Positions 55,846 to 64,000 of a DNA stretch of 64,000 bases are shown in pieces; the first letter of the stretch is position 1, and the number at the start of each line of letters is the position of its first letter. The stretch is taken from the NCBI GenBank assembly GCA_022447545.1, contig JAKVBI010000006.1:49688-113687 (forward strand), in the 5' to 3' direction. The DNA comes from Myxococcota bacterium. GTDB taxonomy: Bacteria; Myxococcota_A; UBA9160; SMWR01. A program made the translations under genes and the position numbers. Under the pieces are notes generated by a model, which had not been told where the DNA came from, did not search any database, and saw only the letters and a list, made by a program, of their open reading frames with translations.

Positions 55846-56658
55846 TCAAGCCGAAGCGGGAGTGCCCATGGGATTCGAACGTTGCGACGGGCGAAGCACG
55901 GTCATCCGGCGCCAGGTCCAGAGGCGCTCCATCCAGTAGAGGCAATGGATCCCCAGCCGCAGCACGCGCTGTTTGAGGGGCGACCAGCCCAACAGCCGCC
56001 CCATTCGCGTCATCACGGCAATGCTCACGTCGCGGTAGGTTCGAATCTCGACCTTCGCGTACTCATGCAACAGGTCGTCGATGAAGGCTCCGTGCCCCTC
56101 CTCGCGGAAACGCAGCAACTCGTCGTGGCAGTAGGCCAGGTGTTCGACTTCGTCTCGGGCGATCAGGGACACCGCCTTGCCAAGTTCCGGATCACCGCGG
56201 AACACCTCTTCCTGCTGAGTGATCTCCTCGAAGGCGCGCTGCTCGGTGACGCGACTGTGCACCAGATAACGCAGAATCTCCTCGTCGGTGAGCGGACGGT
56301 CCTGCCGGAGCCGGGCGTGGGACAAACCGATGCCCGCCTCCTCGAGTTGCATGCAGTAATCAGCGTCGGCTGGGACCTCGATGGCGTCCAGGCCGCGTTT
56401 GCGCAGCAGGGCTCCGAACAAGCGGCCGTGTTTATGCTCGTCGGCTCCGTGGCGCGCGATCTTGGCAGCGAGCAACGGATCCATCGTACGGGACGCGATG
56501 CGGTCGTTCTCCCAACCCCCCTGAGCCTCCCCCTTGGCCGCCACACTGCAGAAGAGTTGAAAACTGCCATCGTGGGCCGCCATCTCGCGAAAAATGGCGC
56601 TCGGTGACAAGGCAAAGTTCACGTCGCAAATTCCCCGTAGTCGAACCCTGGAATCCAT
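55846..56658 (-). CDS. Ferritin-like superfamily protein
   Basis: A mostly helical protein of 270 residues. Glu/His residues suitable for a di-iron site occur in ARHGADEHKHGRLFG, SRVTEQRAFEEI and LIARDEVEHLAYCHDELL, the ExxH-type pairs of ferritin-like oxygenases. The C terminus is basic and aromatic (YWMERLWTWRRM). Function unknown; di-iron oxygenase or scaffold are the options. Start is uncertain: ATG 56658 is used here, but GTG 56622 with GGGGAA 8 nt upstream is a serious alternative. Divergent from the SDR gene. Confidence 0.72.
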   Translation of the reverse strand: MDSRVRLRGICDVNFALSPSAIFREMAAHDGSFQLFCSVAAKGEAQGGWENDRIASRTMDPLLAAKIARHGADEHKHGRLFGALLRKRGLDAIEVPADADYCMQLEEAGIGLSHARLRQDRPLTDEEILRYLVHSRVTEQRAFEEITQQEEVFRGDPELGKAVSLIARDEVEHLAYCHDELLRFREEGHGAFIDDLLHEYAKVEIRTYRDVSIAVMTRMGRLLGWSPLKQRVLRLGIHCLYWMERLWTWRRMTVLRPSQRSNPMGTPASA

Positions 56659-56840
56659 CCGGGCCGGGGATACTCCACCGGCCCCGAGCCCGTGCCGTGA
56701 GGGTAGTGGTCGCCAAGCGCCGATCAAGCACCTGGATCACCCCACCCGGTCGTGCCGATCGCCACGGTTGCCGGGTTCCGGACCGGCCCCCACACTCGCA
56801 TCTTCGGACGCCGGACAGAAACCGCCCCGAAGGAGGTTCC

Positions 56841-57659
56841 ATGTGTGCAGCGAAATCGACCGGGGGGATCGACCTCGGCCTGGAGGGTCGAGTGGCACTC
56901 GTCACCGGCGCCGGAGCGGGAATCGGGCGCGAGATCGCGCGCTGGCTGGCACGGGCCGGATGCCCCGTAGCGGTCAATGACATCGACCCCCAACGGGCGA
57001 CAGAGACCGCGAGAGCACTCCTCGCTGAGGGCGCACGGGCGATCCCCGTGGTCGCCGACGTTCGAAGCGAAGACCAGGTGTCGGCGATGATCGGCGAGTG
57101 CCGGGACACCCTCGGATCCCTGGACATCGCCGTCAACAACGTGGGAATGAACGCGAACCGCCCACTGACGCCCTTCGTCGAACTCGATGCCGCCCATTGG
57201 CGCGATGTAGTGGAACAGAACCTGATCGCCACGGCCCTCTGTTGTGTGGCCGAGGCACGGGCCATGCTGGAACAGAGCAGCGGTGGCGTGATCCTCAACG
57301 TCTCCAGCGGCGAAACCACCCGGCCCTCGCCACAACTCGTTCCCTATGGGGCCGCCAAAGCCGGCATCAACCACCTGACCCAGTCCATGGCCGCCGAACT
57401 GGGGCCCCAGGGCATTCGAGTGCTCGCCATGGCGCCGGGCACGACGGTCACGGAGAAGGTTCGCGAGGTGATGGGGGAAGACCACCTCGCTTCCATCGCA
57501 GCATCGAACCCCCTGCGACGCATGACCGAGCCCGAGGAACTCGGACGCATGGCAGTCTTCCTGGCCTCGGACCTCGCCCGCTGTGTCACCGGGCAATTCG
57601 TGCTGGCCGACGCCGGCGCCCACCTCTCGCGCAGTCGGCCGGATCACGGCGACGCTTGA
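56841..57659 (+). CDS. Short-chain dehydrogenase/reductase
   Basis: Classical SDR of 272 residues. TGAGAGIGREIARWL binds NAD(P), VNDIDPQRA suggests NAD preference (Asp after the second strand), NNVG, and the catalytic Ser/Tyr/Lys in NVSSGETTRP and YGAAKAGINHL. Substrate unknown; FabG-like 3-oxoacyl reduction is possible given the WS/DGAT gene next. AGGAGG 4 nt before the ATG. Confidence 0.9.
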   Translation: MCAAKSTGGIDLGLEGRVALVTGAGAGIGREIARWLARAGCPVAVNDIDPQRATETARALLAEGARAIPVVADVRSEDQVSAMIGECRDTLGSLDIAVNNVGMNANRPLTPFVELDAAHWRDVVEQNLIATALCCVAEARAMLEQSSGGVILNVSSGETTRPSPQLVPYGAAKAGINHLTQSMAAELGPQGIRVLAMAPGTTVTEKVREVMGEDHLASIAASNPLRRMTEPEELGRMAVFLASDLARCVTGQFVLADAGAHLSRSRPDHGDA

Positions 57660-57776
57660 CCCCACGGAAGGCAAGGTCGAGCACTGGCTCGCAGCCTGGC
57701 GAACTGCCACAAACCTTGGAAGATGGCCTGCGACAAAGACTCATCACGTGTACTATGGGACTTTGAGTCACTCTCT

Positions 57777-57795
57777 GAAGATTCAGTAGATCTTC
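57777..57795. repeat. Inverted repeat GAAGAT-N7-ATCTTC before the WS/DGAT gene
   Basis: Perfect 6-bp arms around a 7-nt centre (TCAGTAG), 78 nt before the ATG at 57873. It could be an operator or a small leader hairpin. The 213-nt gap between the SDR and WS/DGAT genes otherwise shows no recognisable signal. Confidence 0.3.
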
Positions 57796-57872
57796 CTCCA
57801 CCCTACCCCCCCGGACTGCCAACCCCAGCCGCTGCAGCGGACCTCCGCTCGCAGCAGAAGGGCAGGAAGGGT

Positions 57873-59387
57873 ATGAGCTACTTCGAGCGCCTCTCTGCAC
57901 AGGACAGTTCTTTCATCCGCTTCGATGCGGGACGTGGCCAACTCAACCTTGGAGCTCTGGCGCGATTCAAAGCGCCCGAACCCGGAGGAAGTCCCCCGGA
58001 CATCCACACCGTTCGCGCCCACGTCGCTGCACGCCTCCACCTGCTTCCCCACTACCGTCAACGAATCGCCCAAACGCCTCTCCAGGGACATCCCATCTGG
58101 GTGGACGATGACCGTTTCGACCTCAGCCACCACGTTCGACTCTGCGCATTGCCCCAACCCGGCGGAACCGCGGAGCTCAAGGAATTGGCGGGAACGATCG
58201 CGTCCCAGCCGCTGGACCTCTCGCGGCCCCTCTGGGAACTCTGGCTCGTGGAGGGTCTGGCGGATGGAGGCTGTGCGGTCATCGCCAAAGTCCACCATTG
58301 CCTGGCAGACGGTGTCACCGGGGTGGGAGTGCTCCAGACCCTGCTGAGTCCCGACGCAGCAGACGACGGTGCCATTCCCCCCGCCGAGGCCTGGGAGCCC
58401 CGCCCCATGCCGGGGCCCGGCGACTTTCTGGCCGATGGACTCGATCGAATGATGACACGTTCCCGGGTGGCCCTTCGCAATGCGCGCTGGGCCCTCGAGC
58501 ATCCGTTGGAACTCCTTCAGGAAACAGCACGAGCCAGTGCTGCAGGGGTCGATACCCTGGCCGGCGGCTTGACCCCGCCACCAGACACAGCTCTCAACGG
58601 CGACATCGGACGGCAGCGGCGCATCGAGTGGGTCGACCTCGATTTGTCGGCCGTCAAGGACGTGAAGAAACGCCTGGACGGAACCGTCAATGACGTCGTG
58701 TTGAGCGTCGTGGCGGGAGCCGCGCGGCGCTTCCTGGCCGGGCGCTCCGCCGACGCAAAGGACCTCGAGTTGCGCGCGATCGTTCCGGTCGACATGCGAG
58801 CTGGGAAACCCGAGGAGACCGCGGGCAACATGGTGTCGTCCTGGTTCGTCGACCTCCCGACCTCCAACGAACAACCGCTCGAACGCTTCCAAAAGATTCG
58901 AGAACAGACCCGCCAGCGCAAGAACAGCCAGGCGGAGACGGGAGTGGACTTCTTCCTCCGCTTTGCGGATTGGAGTGGTTCATCGCGCCTGACATTCTGG
59001 GGAGCCAGCCTCGTTCAGAGATTGCGACCCTACAATTTGATCGTGACCAATGTGCACGGTCCGCCGGTTCCCCTGTACCTCCTGGGATCACGGCTCGAGG
59101 CCTTCTACCCGGTCGTGCCCCTGTTCGAGGGTCAGGGGCTCTCAATTGCAGCCATGAGCTACCAGAACCGGATCTGCTATGGGATCGAAGCAGACCGCGA
59201 CCTGGTGCCGGACATCGCCGCCTTTGCGGAGGCCATCACCGAAGCGTTCGAGGAACTCCGCCAGGTCGCCATGCGCCCGGACCCCCCTCAGTCGCCTGAA
59301 CTTCGAGCCACCCGGACACCCTCGGGCCCCGCCAACTATCCGTTGGGGCGCCCCCCGGCCCGGCCCAGCCCGGCGAACCCCGGATAA
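57873..59387 (+). CDS. Wax ester synthase/diacylglycerol acyltransferase (WS/DGAT)
   Basis: Esterifies an acyl-CoA to a fatty alcohol or diacylglycerol for storage lipid. The 504 residues begin with the family N terminus MSYFERLSAQDSSFIRFD. The condensing motif HHxxxDG is VHHCLADG (H141, H142, D146, G147). NDVVLSVVAGAARRFL, the VPVDMR-type block and FNLIVTNVHGP-like YNLIVTNVHGPPVPLYLLGS follow. A Pro-rich tail ends the protein. ATG 57873 is chosen because the conserved N terminus begins there; the frame is open 50 codons upstream. Confidence 0.92.
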   Translation: MSYFERLSAQDSSFIRFDAGRGQLNLGALARFKAPEPGGSPPDIHTVRAHVAARLHLLPHYRQRIAQTPLQGHPIWVDDDRFDLSHHVRLCALPQPGGTAELKELAGTIASQPLDLSRPLWELWLVEGLADGGCAVIAKVHHCLADGVTGVGVLQTLLSPDAADDGAIPPAEAWEPRPMPGPGDFLADGLDRMMTRSRVALRNARWALEHPLELLQETARASAAGVDTLAGGLTPPPDTALNGDIGRQRRIEWVDLDLSAVKDVKKRLDGTVNDVVLSVVAGAARRFLAGRSADAKDLELRAIVPVDMRAGKPEETAGNMVSSWFVDLPTSNEQPLERFQKIREQTRQRKNSQAETGVDFFLRFADWSGSSRLTFWGASLVQRLRPYNLIVTNVHGPPVPLYLLGSRLEAFYPVVPLFEGQGLSIAAMSYQNRICYGIEADRDLVPDIAAFAEAITEAFEELRQVAMRPDPPQSPELRATRTPSGPANYPLGRPPARPSPANPG

Positions 59388-59513
59388 ACCGCCTCCGAGC
59401 TGCGCTCGAGGGTCAACCCTTTGCCCTAATCGGCCGATACGCCCTCTCAGGGTCTTTTACCCTGGGAGGGAAGTCCGCTGCTGGAACGTCTTGCCAGCGA
59501 CCTGACCGCTGGA

Positions 59514-60692
59514 ATGAAATTCGCCCTGCGAATCGGTGCGACGCCTCTGGCACTGACCCTGCGCTGGGCCAACAACGGCGCGGTCACGGATTGGGAGAAG
59601 ATTCCCCTATCGCGCTGGAACCCGGGACTTTGGAGCAAGGTGGCTTTGGACGAGGCCTTTTTCGCTTCGGAACTCGCAGCCACGCCCCTCGTCGCCGGGG
59701 CGTCGCTCGAGCGCATCGCCTCCGAGGTCCAGGAGGCGCTGACCCTGTTCAAAAGCCGCGGATGGCTCGACGATCCCGCTTCGTTCCACAAGACCCCTCC
59801 ACCCCCGCGTCAGATATGGGTCGAGCCCAGCCGTTCAGGGCTGATGAAATTCGACCACCTGCGTTTCGAAAGCGGTTACGCGCCCCACCGTGGCGAGCCG
59901 GGTCGGGAGCGCTGGCTCGGTTACGACAACAACCGCACGGCTCATGTCTGGGCACTCGAGCATCCGGGTCCTGCTCGCCCCTGGGTCGTCTGCGTACCGG
60001 GCTATCGAATGGGATGGCCCCTGATCGACTTCACCGGGTTTCGCACACGCTGGCTGCATCGGGAGCTTGGGCTCAACGTCGCCATCCCCGTCATGCCTCT
60101 TCACGGACCCCGCCGCATCGGGATGCGCGGCGGGGACGGTCTGCTGAGCGGCGACATCATGGACGCTCTGCATGCTCAAGCGCAGTCGACCTGGGACGTG
60201 CGACGCGTTCTGGCCTGGCTCCGTGGCCGCGACGTACCCGGTGTGGGGCTCTATGGTGTGTCCCTGGGCGCATCGATCGCCGCCGTGGTGGCCGCACTGG
60301 AACCGAAACTCGACTGCGTGGTCGCCGGCATCCCCCTGTGTGACCTGTCTGGTCTGATCCGTTCCCACGCACCGCGTTTGCTACTTCGGGCGGCCTCGCA
60401 CTGGAATCTCCCCATCAACGACGTCGAGTCCCTCTACTCGGTGGTTTCGCCCCTGCACCTCGAGCCCGGCCTCATCCGCGAGCGACGATTCCTGTTCGCG
60501 GGCCTCGCCGACCATCTATCCACGCCGGATCAGGCCTTCGACCTATGGCGCCACTGGGGCCGTCCCCCGGCCGCCTGGTATCACGGGAGCCACGTCTCTT
60601 TCGTCTGGGAAAACGAAGTCCAGAGCCTCCTCTCTCAAGCCTTCGAGAATGTTGGCCTGCTGACCCGAACCCCACGAGAAGCCGCCGCGTAG
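59514..60692 (+). CDS. Alpha/beta hydrolase (ABHD18-like)
   Basis: A 392-residue hydrolase. The nucleophile elbow is VGLYGVSLGASIAAVVAAL with Ser in GVSLG; VCVPGYRMGWPLIDF and MPLHGPRR precede it, and FAGLADHLSTPDQAFDLW with YHGSHVSF supply the likely Asp and His. The layout with a long N-terminal region resembles the ABHD18 family. Substrate unknown. It follows the WS/DGAT gene (126-nt gap), so a lipid ester is a reasonable guess. The ATG lacks a clear ribosome site. Confidence 0.8.
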   Translation: MKFALRIGATPLALTLRWANNGAVTDWEKIPLSRWNPGLWSKVALDEAFFASELAATPLVAGASLERIASEVQEALTLFKSRGWLDDPASFHKTPPPPRQIWVEPSRSGLMKFDHLRFESGYAPHRGEPGRERWLGYDNNRTAHVWALEHPGPARPWVVCVPGYRMGWPLIDFTGFRTRWLHRELGLNVAIPVMPLHGPRRIGMRGGDGLLSGDIMDALHAQAQSTWDVRRVLAWLRGRDVPGVGLYGVSLGASIAAVVAALEPKLDCVVAGIPLCDLSGLIRSHAPRLLLRAASHWNLPINDVESLYSVVSPLHLEPGLIRERRFLFAGLADHLSTPDQAFDLWRHWGRPPAAWYHGSHVSFVWENEVQSLLSQAFENVGLLTRTPREAAA

Positions 60693-60776
60693 TAGGCTCA
60701 CTCCACGTGCGGAGATTGACCGTAGCTGCGCTGACGCGCTGCGAACGGTGCCCGGACGCAGGGAGGATGCCGACTC

Positions 60777-63101
60777 TTGGCCCACTACCGCGGCTTCGTT
60801 CTCGATCCCGGCTACCGCATTCGCGAGGGTGTCCCGGTCGTCCAACTTTTCGGTCGCCTCGACGACGGCATGGCCTTCTTGGTGGAGGAAGACCGCTTCC
60901 GACCGTACTTCTTCGTCCTCTCGGCGGACCGCAACGCGCGCCGATTGCTCGACGAGCATGCGACGGCTCAGGTTTCCGAAACCAATCTGCGCGACTTCCG
61001 GGGCGAGCCTGTCCTGCGCGTTCAGATGCCCCTCCCCTCTGCCGTACCGCCACTGCGCGACGCGTTACTTCAGGCAGGTTCGCGCAGCTTCGAAGCGGAC
61101 GTACGTTTTCCCTACCGCTTCCTCATCGACCACGGACTCCGAGCGTGCGTGGAGATCGAGGGAGATGCCGAGCCGGTAAACGAACGACTGGTTCGCTTTC
61201 GCCGGCCCTCTCTGCGTCCCGGTCACGCACTCCCAGAATTACAGACCCTGTCCCTCGATCTGGAAACCTCACCCGACGCAAGTGAGATCCTGTCCATCGC
61301 CCTCGTAGGATGTGGGATCCAAGAGGTCCACTTGCGTGCGGACCAACCCGTCGCCGGTGCTCACAATCACTCCACGGAGTCCGAGCTTCTCACCGCAGCC
61401 ATCCGCCGGGTCCAGGAACTCGACCCGGACATCCTCACCGGCTGGAACGTGGTGGATTTCGACCTTCGGACCTGGCACACGCGCGCCCGTGCTCTGAACG
61501 TGCCATTTCATATGGGCCGCACCCGGGGAGAAATCCGTTTCGAACAGGATGCGGGCTTCACACGCCAGAGCCGAGCGCGCGTGCCAGGACGCATGGTGCT
61601 GGATGCCATCCCCCTGGTGCGAGACGCGGTTCGGCTCGACGACTACCGCTTGGAAACCGCAGCGCGCCACATCCTGGGCCGGGGCAAGCTCATCGATCAA
61701 CACGCACCCGATTCCGCAGAGGAGATCTCGCGCCTGGCCCGTGAGGATCCCGAAGCGCTGGTGGCCTACAACCGCGAAGACGCACAGTTGGTGCTCGATA
61801 TCCTCGAACACGAGGGACTCCTGGCGCTCACGGTGGAGCGCAGCCTGCTATCGGGCATGCAACTCGACCGGGTGGGCGCCTCCATCGCGTCCTTCGATCT
61901 CGTGTACCTGCCCGAGCTGCGCAAGCAAAACCACGTGGCCCCCAATGTCGATCGAGCTCGAAACAACACGAGGGTACGTGGAGGAACCCTCCTCGAGCCG
62001 TCCCCCGGAATCTTCGAGAACATTGCCGTGTTCGACTTCAAGAGCCTCTACCCGAGCCTGATGCGAACCTTTCAACTCGACCCCCTCGCCCACGCCGCAG
62101 CAGACTCGGCATTCGACGCCGCCATCGAAGCTCCCAACGGAGCGCACTTCGCCCGTCAAAGCGCGATCCTGCCCGAGATAATCGAACGCTTCATGGACCG
62201 ACGGGAACAGGCCAAGGAGCGAGGAGACCGTCACGCAAACCAGGCACTCAAGATCATGATGAATGCGATGTTCGGGGTTCTGGGTTCTCCATCGTGCCGG
62301 TTCTTCGATCCCGCGATCGCCAATGCCATCACGAGTTTCGGACAGCAGACCCTGCACTGGACGCGTGAGGCCTTCGAAGACCAGAGCGTTCGGGTCCTGT
62401 ACGGAGACACGGATTCAGTCTTCGTCCAGCTCGATCATGGCTCCGACACCGAGGCGACACACGCGTGGGCGGAGACCCTGCGCCAACGGGCCGAAGAGCA
62501 GATCACCGAGCGCATCCAGGAGCAATACCACGTGACCTCCGTGCTGGAGCTCGAGCTCGAAAAGATCTTCGAGCGCTTCTTTCTTCCACGGGTTCGGGGG
62601 GGAAGCAGTGGAAGCAAGAAGCGCTACGCAGGATGGCGAAATGGCGCTCTCGAAATGGTTGGCCTGGAATCGGTTCGTCGTGATTGGCCCTCCATCACCG
62701 AGCGGCTTCAACGCGGATTGCTGGAACGGGTGTTTACCGAGAGCGAGGTCCTACCCTTTGTCGCGGAACTGGTCGGGGATCTCCGAGCCGGAAATCTCGA
62801 CGACGAACTCGTCTACATCAAACGCATCCGGAAGGGTTCTCTGGAGCGCTACACCGCCTCGAGCCCACCCCACGTCAAAGCCGCCCGAAAACTCGACGGA
62901 CCCGTCGGTCCGGTCATCCGATACGTGATCACCTCCAGCGGACCCGAACCCGTCGTTCCGGGTGCCCCCCTTCCTTCAGGCATCGACTACCCCCACTACA
63001 TCGAACGCGTCCTGCGCCCCGTCGCCGACGCGATCCTCCCGCACCTGGACCTCGAGTTCGCCCAGGCAATGGGCGAACCACGACAGATGTCGCTGCTATG
63101 A
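60777..63101 (+). CDS. polB: DNA polymerase II (family B)
   Basis: Repair and translesion polymerase with proofreading, 774 residues (E. coli Pol II is 783). Exonuclease site D161/E163 in SLDLETS and VYNREDAQLV-type YNREDAQLVLDIL; polymerase motif A DFKSLYPSLM (D420), motif B KIMMNAMFGVLGS and motif C YGDTDSVF (D544, D546); KKRYAG is the KxY motif. The last residues RQMSLL look like a beta-clamp-binding peptide. TTG start at 60777 with GGGAGG about 10 nt upstream. Upstream of a parE gene. Confidence 0.96.
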   Translation: MAHYRGFVLDPGYRIREGVPVVQLFGRLDDGMAFLVEEDRFRPYFFVLSADRNARRLLDEHATAQVSETNLRDFRGEPVLRVQMPLPSAVPPLRDALLQAGSRSFEADVRFPYRFLIDHGLRACVEIEGDAEPVNERLVRFRRPSLRPGHALPELQTLSLDLETSPDASEILSIALVGCGIQEVHLRADQPVAGAHNHSTESELLTAAIRRVQELDPDILTGWNVVDFDLRTWHTRARALNVPFHMGRTRGEIRFEQDAGFTRQSRARVPGRMVLDAIPLVRDAVRLDDYRLETAARHILGRGKLIDQHAPDSAEEISRLAREDPEALVAYNREDAQLVLDILEHEGLLALTVERSLLSGMQLDRVGASIASFDLVYLPELRKQNHVAPNVDRARNNTRVRGGTLLEPSPGIFENIAVFDFKSLYPSLMRTFQLDPLAHAAADSAFDAAIEAPNGAHFARQSAILPEIIERFMDRREQAKERGDRHANQALKIMMNAMFGVLGSPSCRFFDPAIANAITSFGQQTLHWTREAFEDQSVRVLYGDTDSVFVQLDHGSDTEATHAWAETLRQRAEEQITERIQEQYHVTSVLELELEKIFERFFLPRVRGGSSGSKKRYAGWRNGALEMVGLESVRRDWPSITERLQRGLLERVFTESEVLPFVAELVGDLRAGNLDDELVYIKRIRKGSLERYTASSPPHVKAARKLDGPVGPVIRYVITSSGPEPVVPGAPLPSGIDYPHYIERVLRPVADAILPHLDLEFAQAMGEPRQMSLL

Positions 63102-63347
63102 AGGCCGGGCGGAACAGGCGAGAGAAGCAACCACCCCGCGGGGATCACGCCGTCGCCCTGATTTGGATGCGATGGGGACTCGGCCCCCACCACCGCCTTC
63201 GGCAGATGGAAATGCCACGCGACGGACTCGAAGCGCCCAGGCTCACTTGCACGGCGAAAGAAATCCACCCGCAACGGCCTGGCCGCCCTTGACGAAATGC
63301 CGGAATCCGGGAACTTGGGGTCCCCCGAGAATCCTCCCGGGAGGCCC

Positions 63348-64000
63348 ATGGCCAGCACCAAGATCGCTTACGACGAGCGCGCCATTCAGACCCTCGACGC
63401 GCTGGAACACATCCGCCTTCGCACAGGCATGTACATCGGTCGACTGGGGGACGGAAGCCATCCTCTGGATGGCATCTACGTCATGCTGAAGGAGGTCATC
63501 GACAACGCCGTCGATGAGTTCATCATGGGCGAGGGCAAACGCATCGAGATCACCCGAGACGGGAATAGCATGAGCGTTCGCGATTACGGTCGCGGCATCC
63601 CGCTGGGAAAACTCGTCGAATGCGTGAGCCAGATCAACACCGGGGGTAAGTACAACGACGACGTCTTCCAATTCTCCGTGGGGCTCAATGGCGTCGGCAC
63701 GAAGGCCGTCAATGCCCTGTCGAAGCAATTCGAGGCCGTCAGCTACCGAGAGGGGCGTTATCGTCGCGCGATCTTCGAACAGGGAAAACTACAGAAAGAA
63801 GGAAAGGGCAAGGATGCGGATGCGCCCTCCGGCACGCACATCCGCTTCACTCCAGACCCGGAGATCTTCGACGAGATCCAATGGAATGAGGAATTCATCG
63901 CCCACCGGCTTCGCTACTACGCGTACCTGAACACAGGGCTCAGCCTCCACTACAACGGCCAACGCTTCCACAGTCGCACAGGTCTGGCCGAACTTCTGGG
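63348..64000 (+). CDS. parE: DNA topoisomerase IV subunit B (ParE), N-terminal part
   Basis: ATPase subunit of a type IIA topoisomerase, cut by the window end after 217 codons. The GHKL site is complete: EVIDNAVDEF (catalytic Glu and Mg-binding Asn), DYGRGIPLG and the ATP-lid GLNGVGTKAVNALS. The form 'INTGGKY...GLNGVGTKAVNAL' is that of the ParE type seen in Bacteroidetes and relatives rather than GyrB, which has GLHGVG.SVVNALS. GGAGG lies 3 nt before the ATG. The 246-nt gap after polB holds a CCCCGCGGGG palindrome and nothing else recognised. Confidence 0.88.
   Translation, partial: MASTKIAYDERAIQTLDALEHIRLRTGMYIGRLGDGSHPLDGIYVMLKEVIDNAVDEFIMGEGKRIEITRDGNSMSVRDYGRGIPLGKLVECVSQINTGGKYNDDVFQFSVGLNGVGTKAVNALSKQFEAVSYREGRYRRAIFEQGKLQKEGKGKDADAPSGTHIRFTPDPEIFDEIQWNEEFIAHRLRYYAYLNTGLSLHYNGQRFHSRTGLAELL

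Overview
The window is chromosomal DNA of a GC-rich, Gram-negative bacterium. The outer membrane is shown by a complete-looking Mla lipid-transport operon, a PagL-type lipid A deacylase, an OmpA-type lipoprotein and a DUF5916 barrel. The mix of LLM/F420-type oxidoreductase, WS/DGAT acyltransferase, cytochrome P450, Stealth phosphotransferase, multihaem-TPR protein and frequent GTG/TTG starts fits an unclassified 'deltaproteobacterial' lineage (Myxococcota, Desulfobacterota or Binatota-like). This is inference from gene content, not from a marker phylogeny. I see no rRNA, tRNA, insertion sequence, prophage or CRISPR array. Coding density is high and many neighbours overlap by 4 bp.

0-14 kb: the 5' part of asnS, an aldehyde dehydrogenase, an unknown protein, a polytopic His-rich membrane protein with a TPR tail facing an SGNH hydrolase that carries a TPR insertion, and the addB-addA helicase-nuclease operon. 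14-28 kb: a TerB-like protein, DUF362, a secreted cyclophilin, gamma-glutamylcyclotransferase, two class I glutamine amidotransferases, PlsC, DUF5916, a TrmH/SpoU methyltransferase, an OmpA lipoprotein, an LLM oxidoreductase, an SDR and ApaG. 28-42 kb: an AEC transporter divergent from ahcY, a Prc-type protease, a BolA-like protein, two HAD phosphatases, a PfkB kinase, an HSL-type esterase, a SIMPL protein and cobalamin-dependent metH. AhcY and MetH together run the S-adenosylmethionine recycling cycle. metH is preceded by a striking AT-rich 22-bp palindrome and ahcY by a 363-bp structured leader.

42-64 kb: a methyltransferase, the mlaF-E-D-A-C operon, an animal-like SMUG1 uracil-DNA glycosylase, a P450, then a surface block (PagL, GT-C glycosyltransferase, Stealth phosphotransferase, eight-haem cytochrome with HEAT and TPR repeats, class III aminotransferase). 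A lipid block follows (ferritin-like protein, SDR, WS/DGAT, alpha/beta hydrolase), then DNA polymerase II and the 5' part of parE.

No single locus is clearly a new defence or mobile system. The best candidates for undescribed biology are the palindromic metH operator with the ahcY leader, the surface block, the two TPR-fused membrane or envelope enzymes near 3-7 kb, and a set of promoters whose -10 boxes sit 6-7 nt before the start codon, implying leaderless mRNAs.
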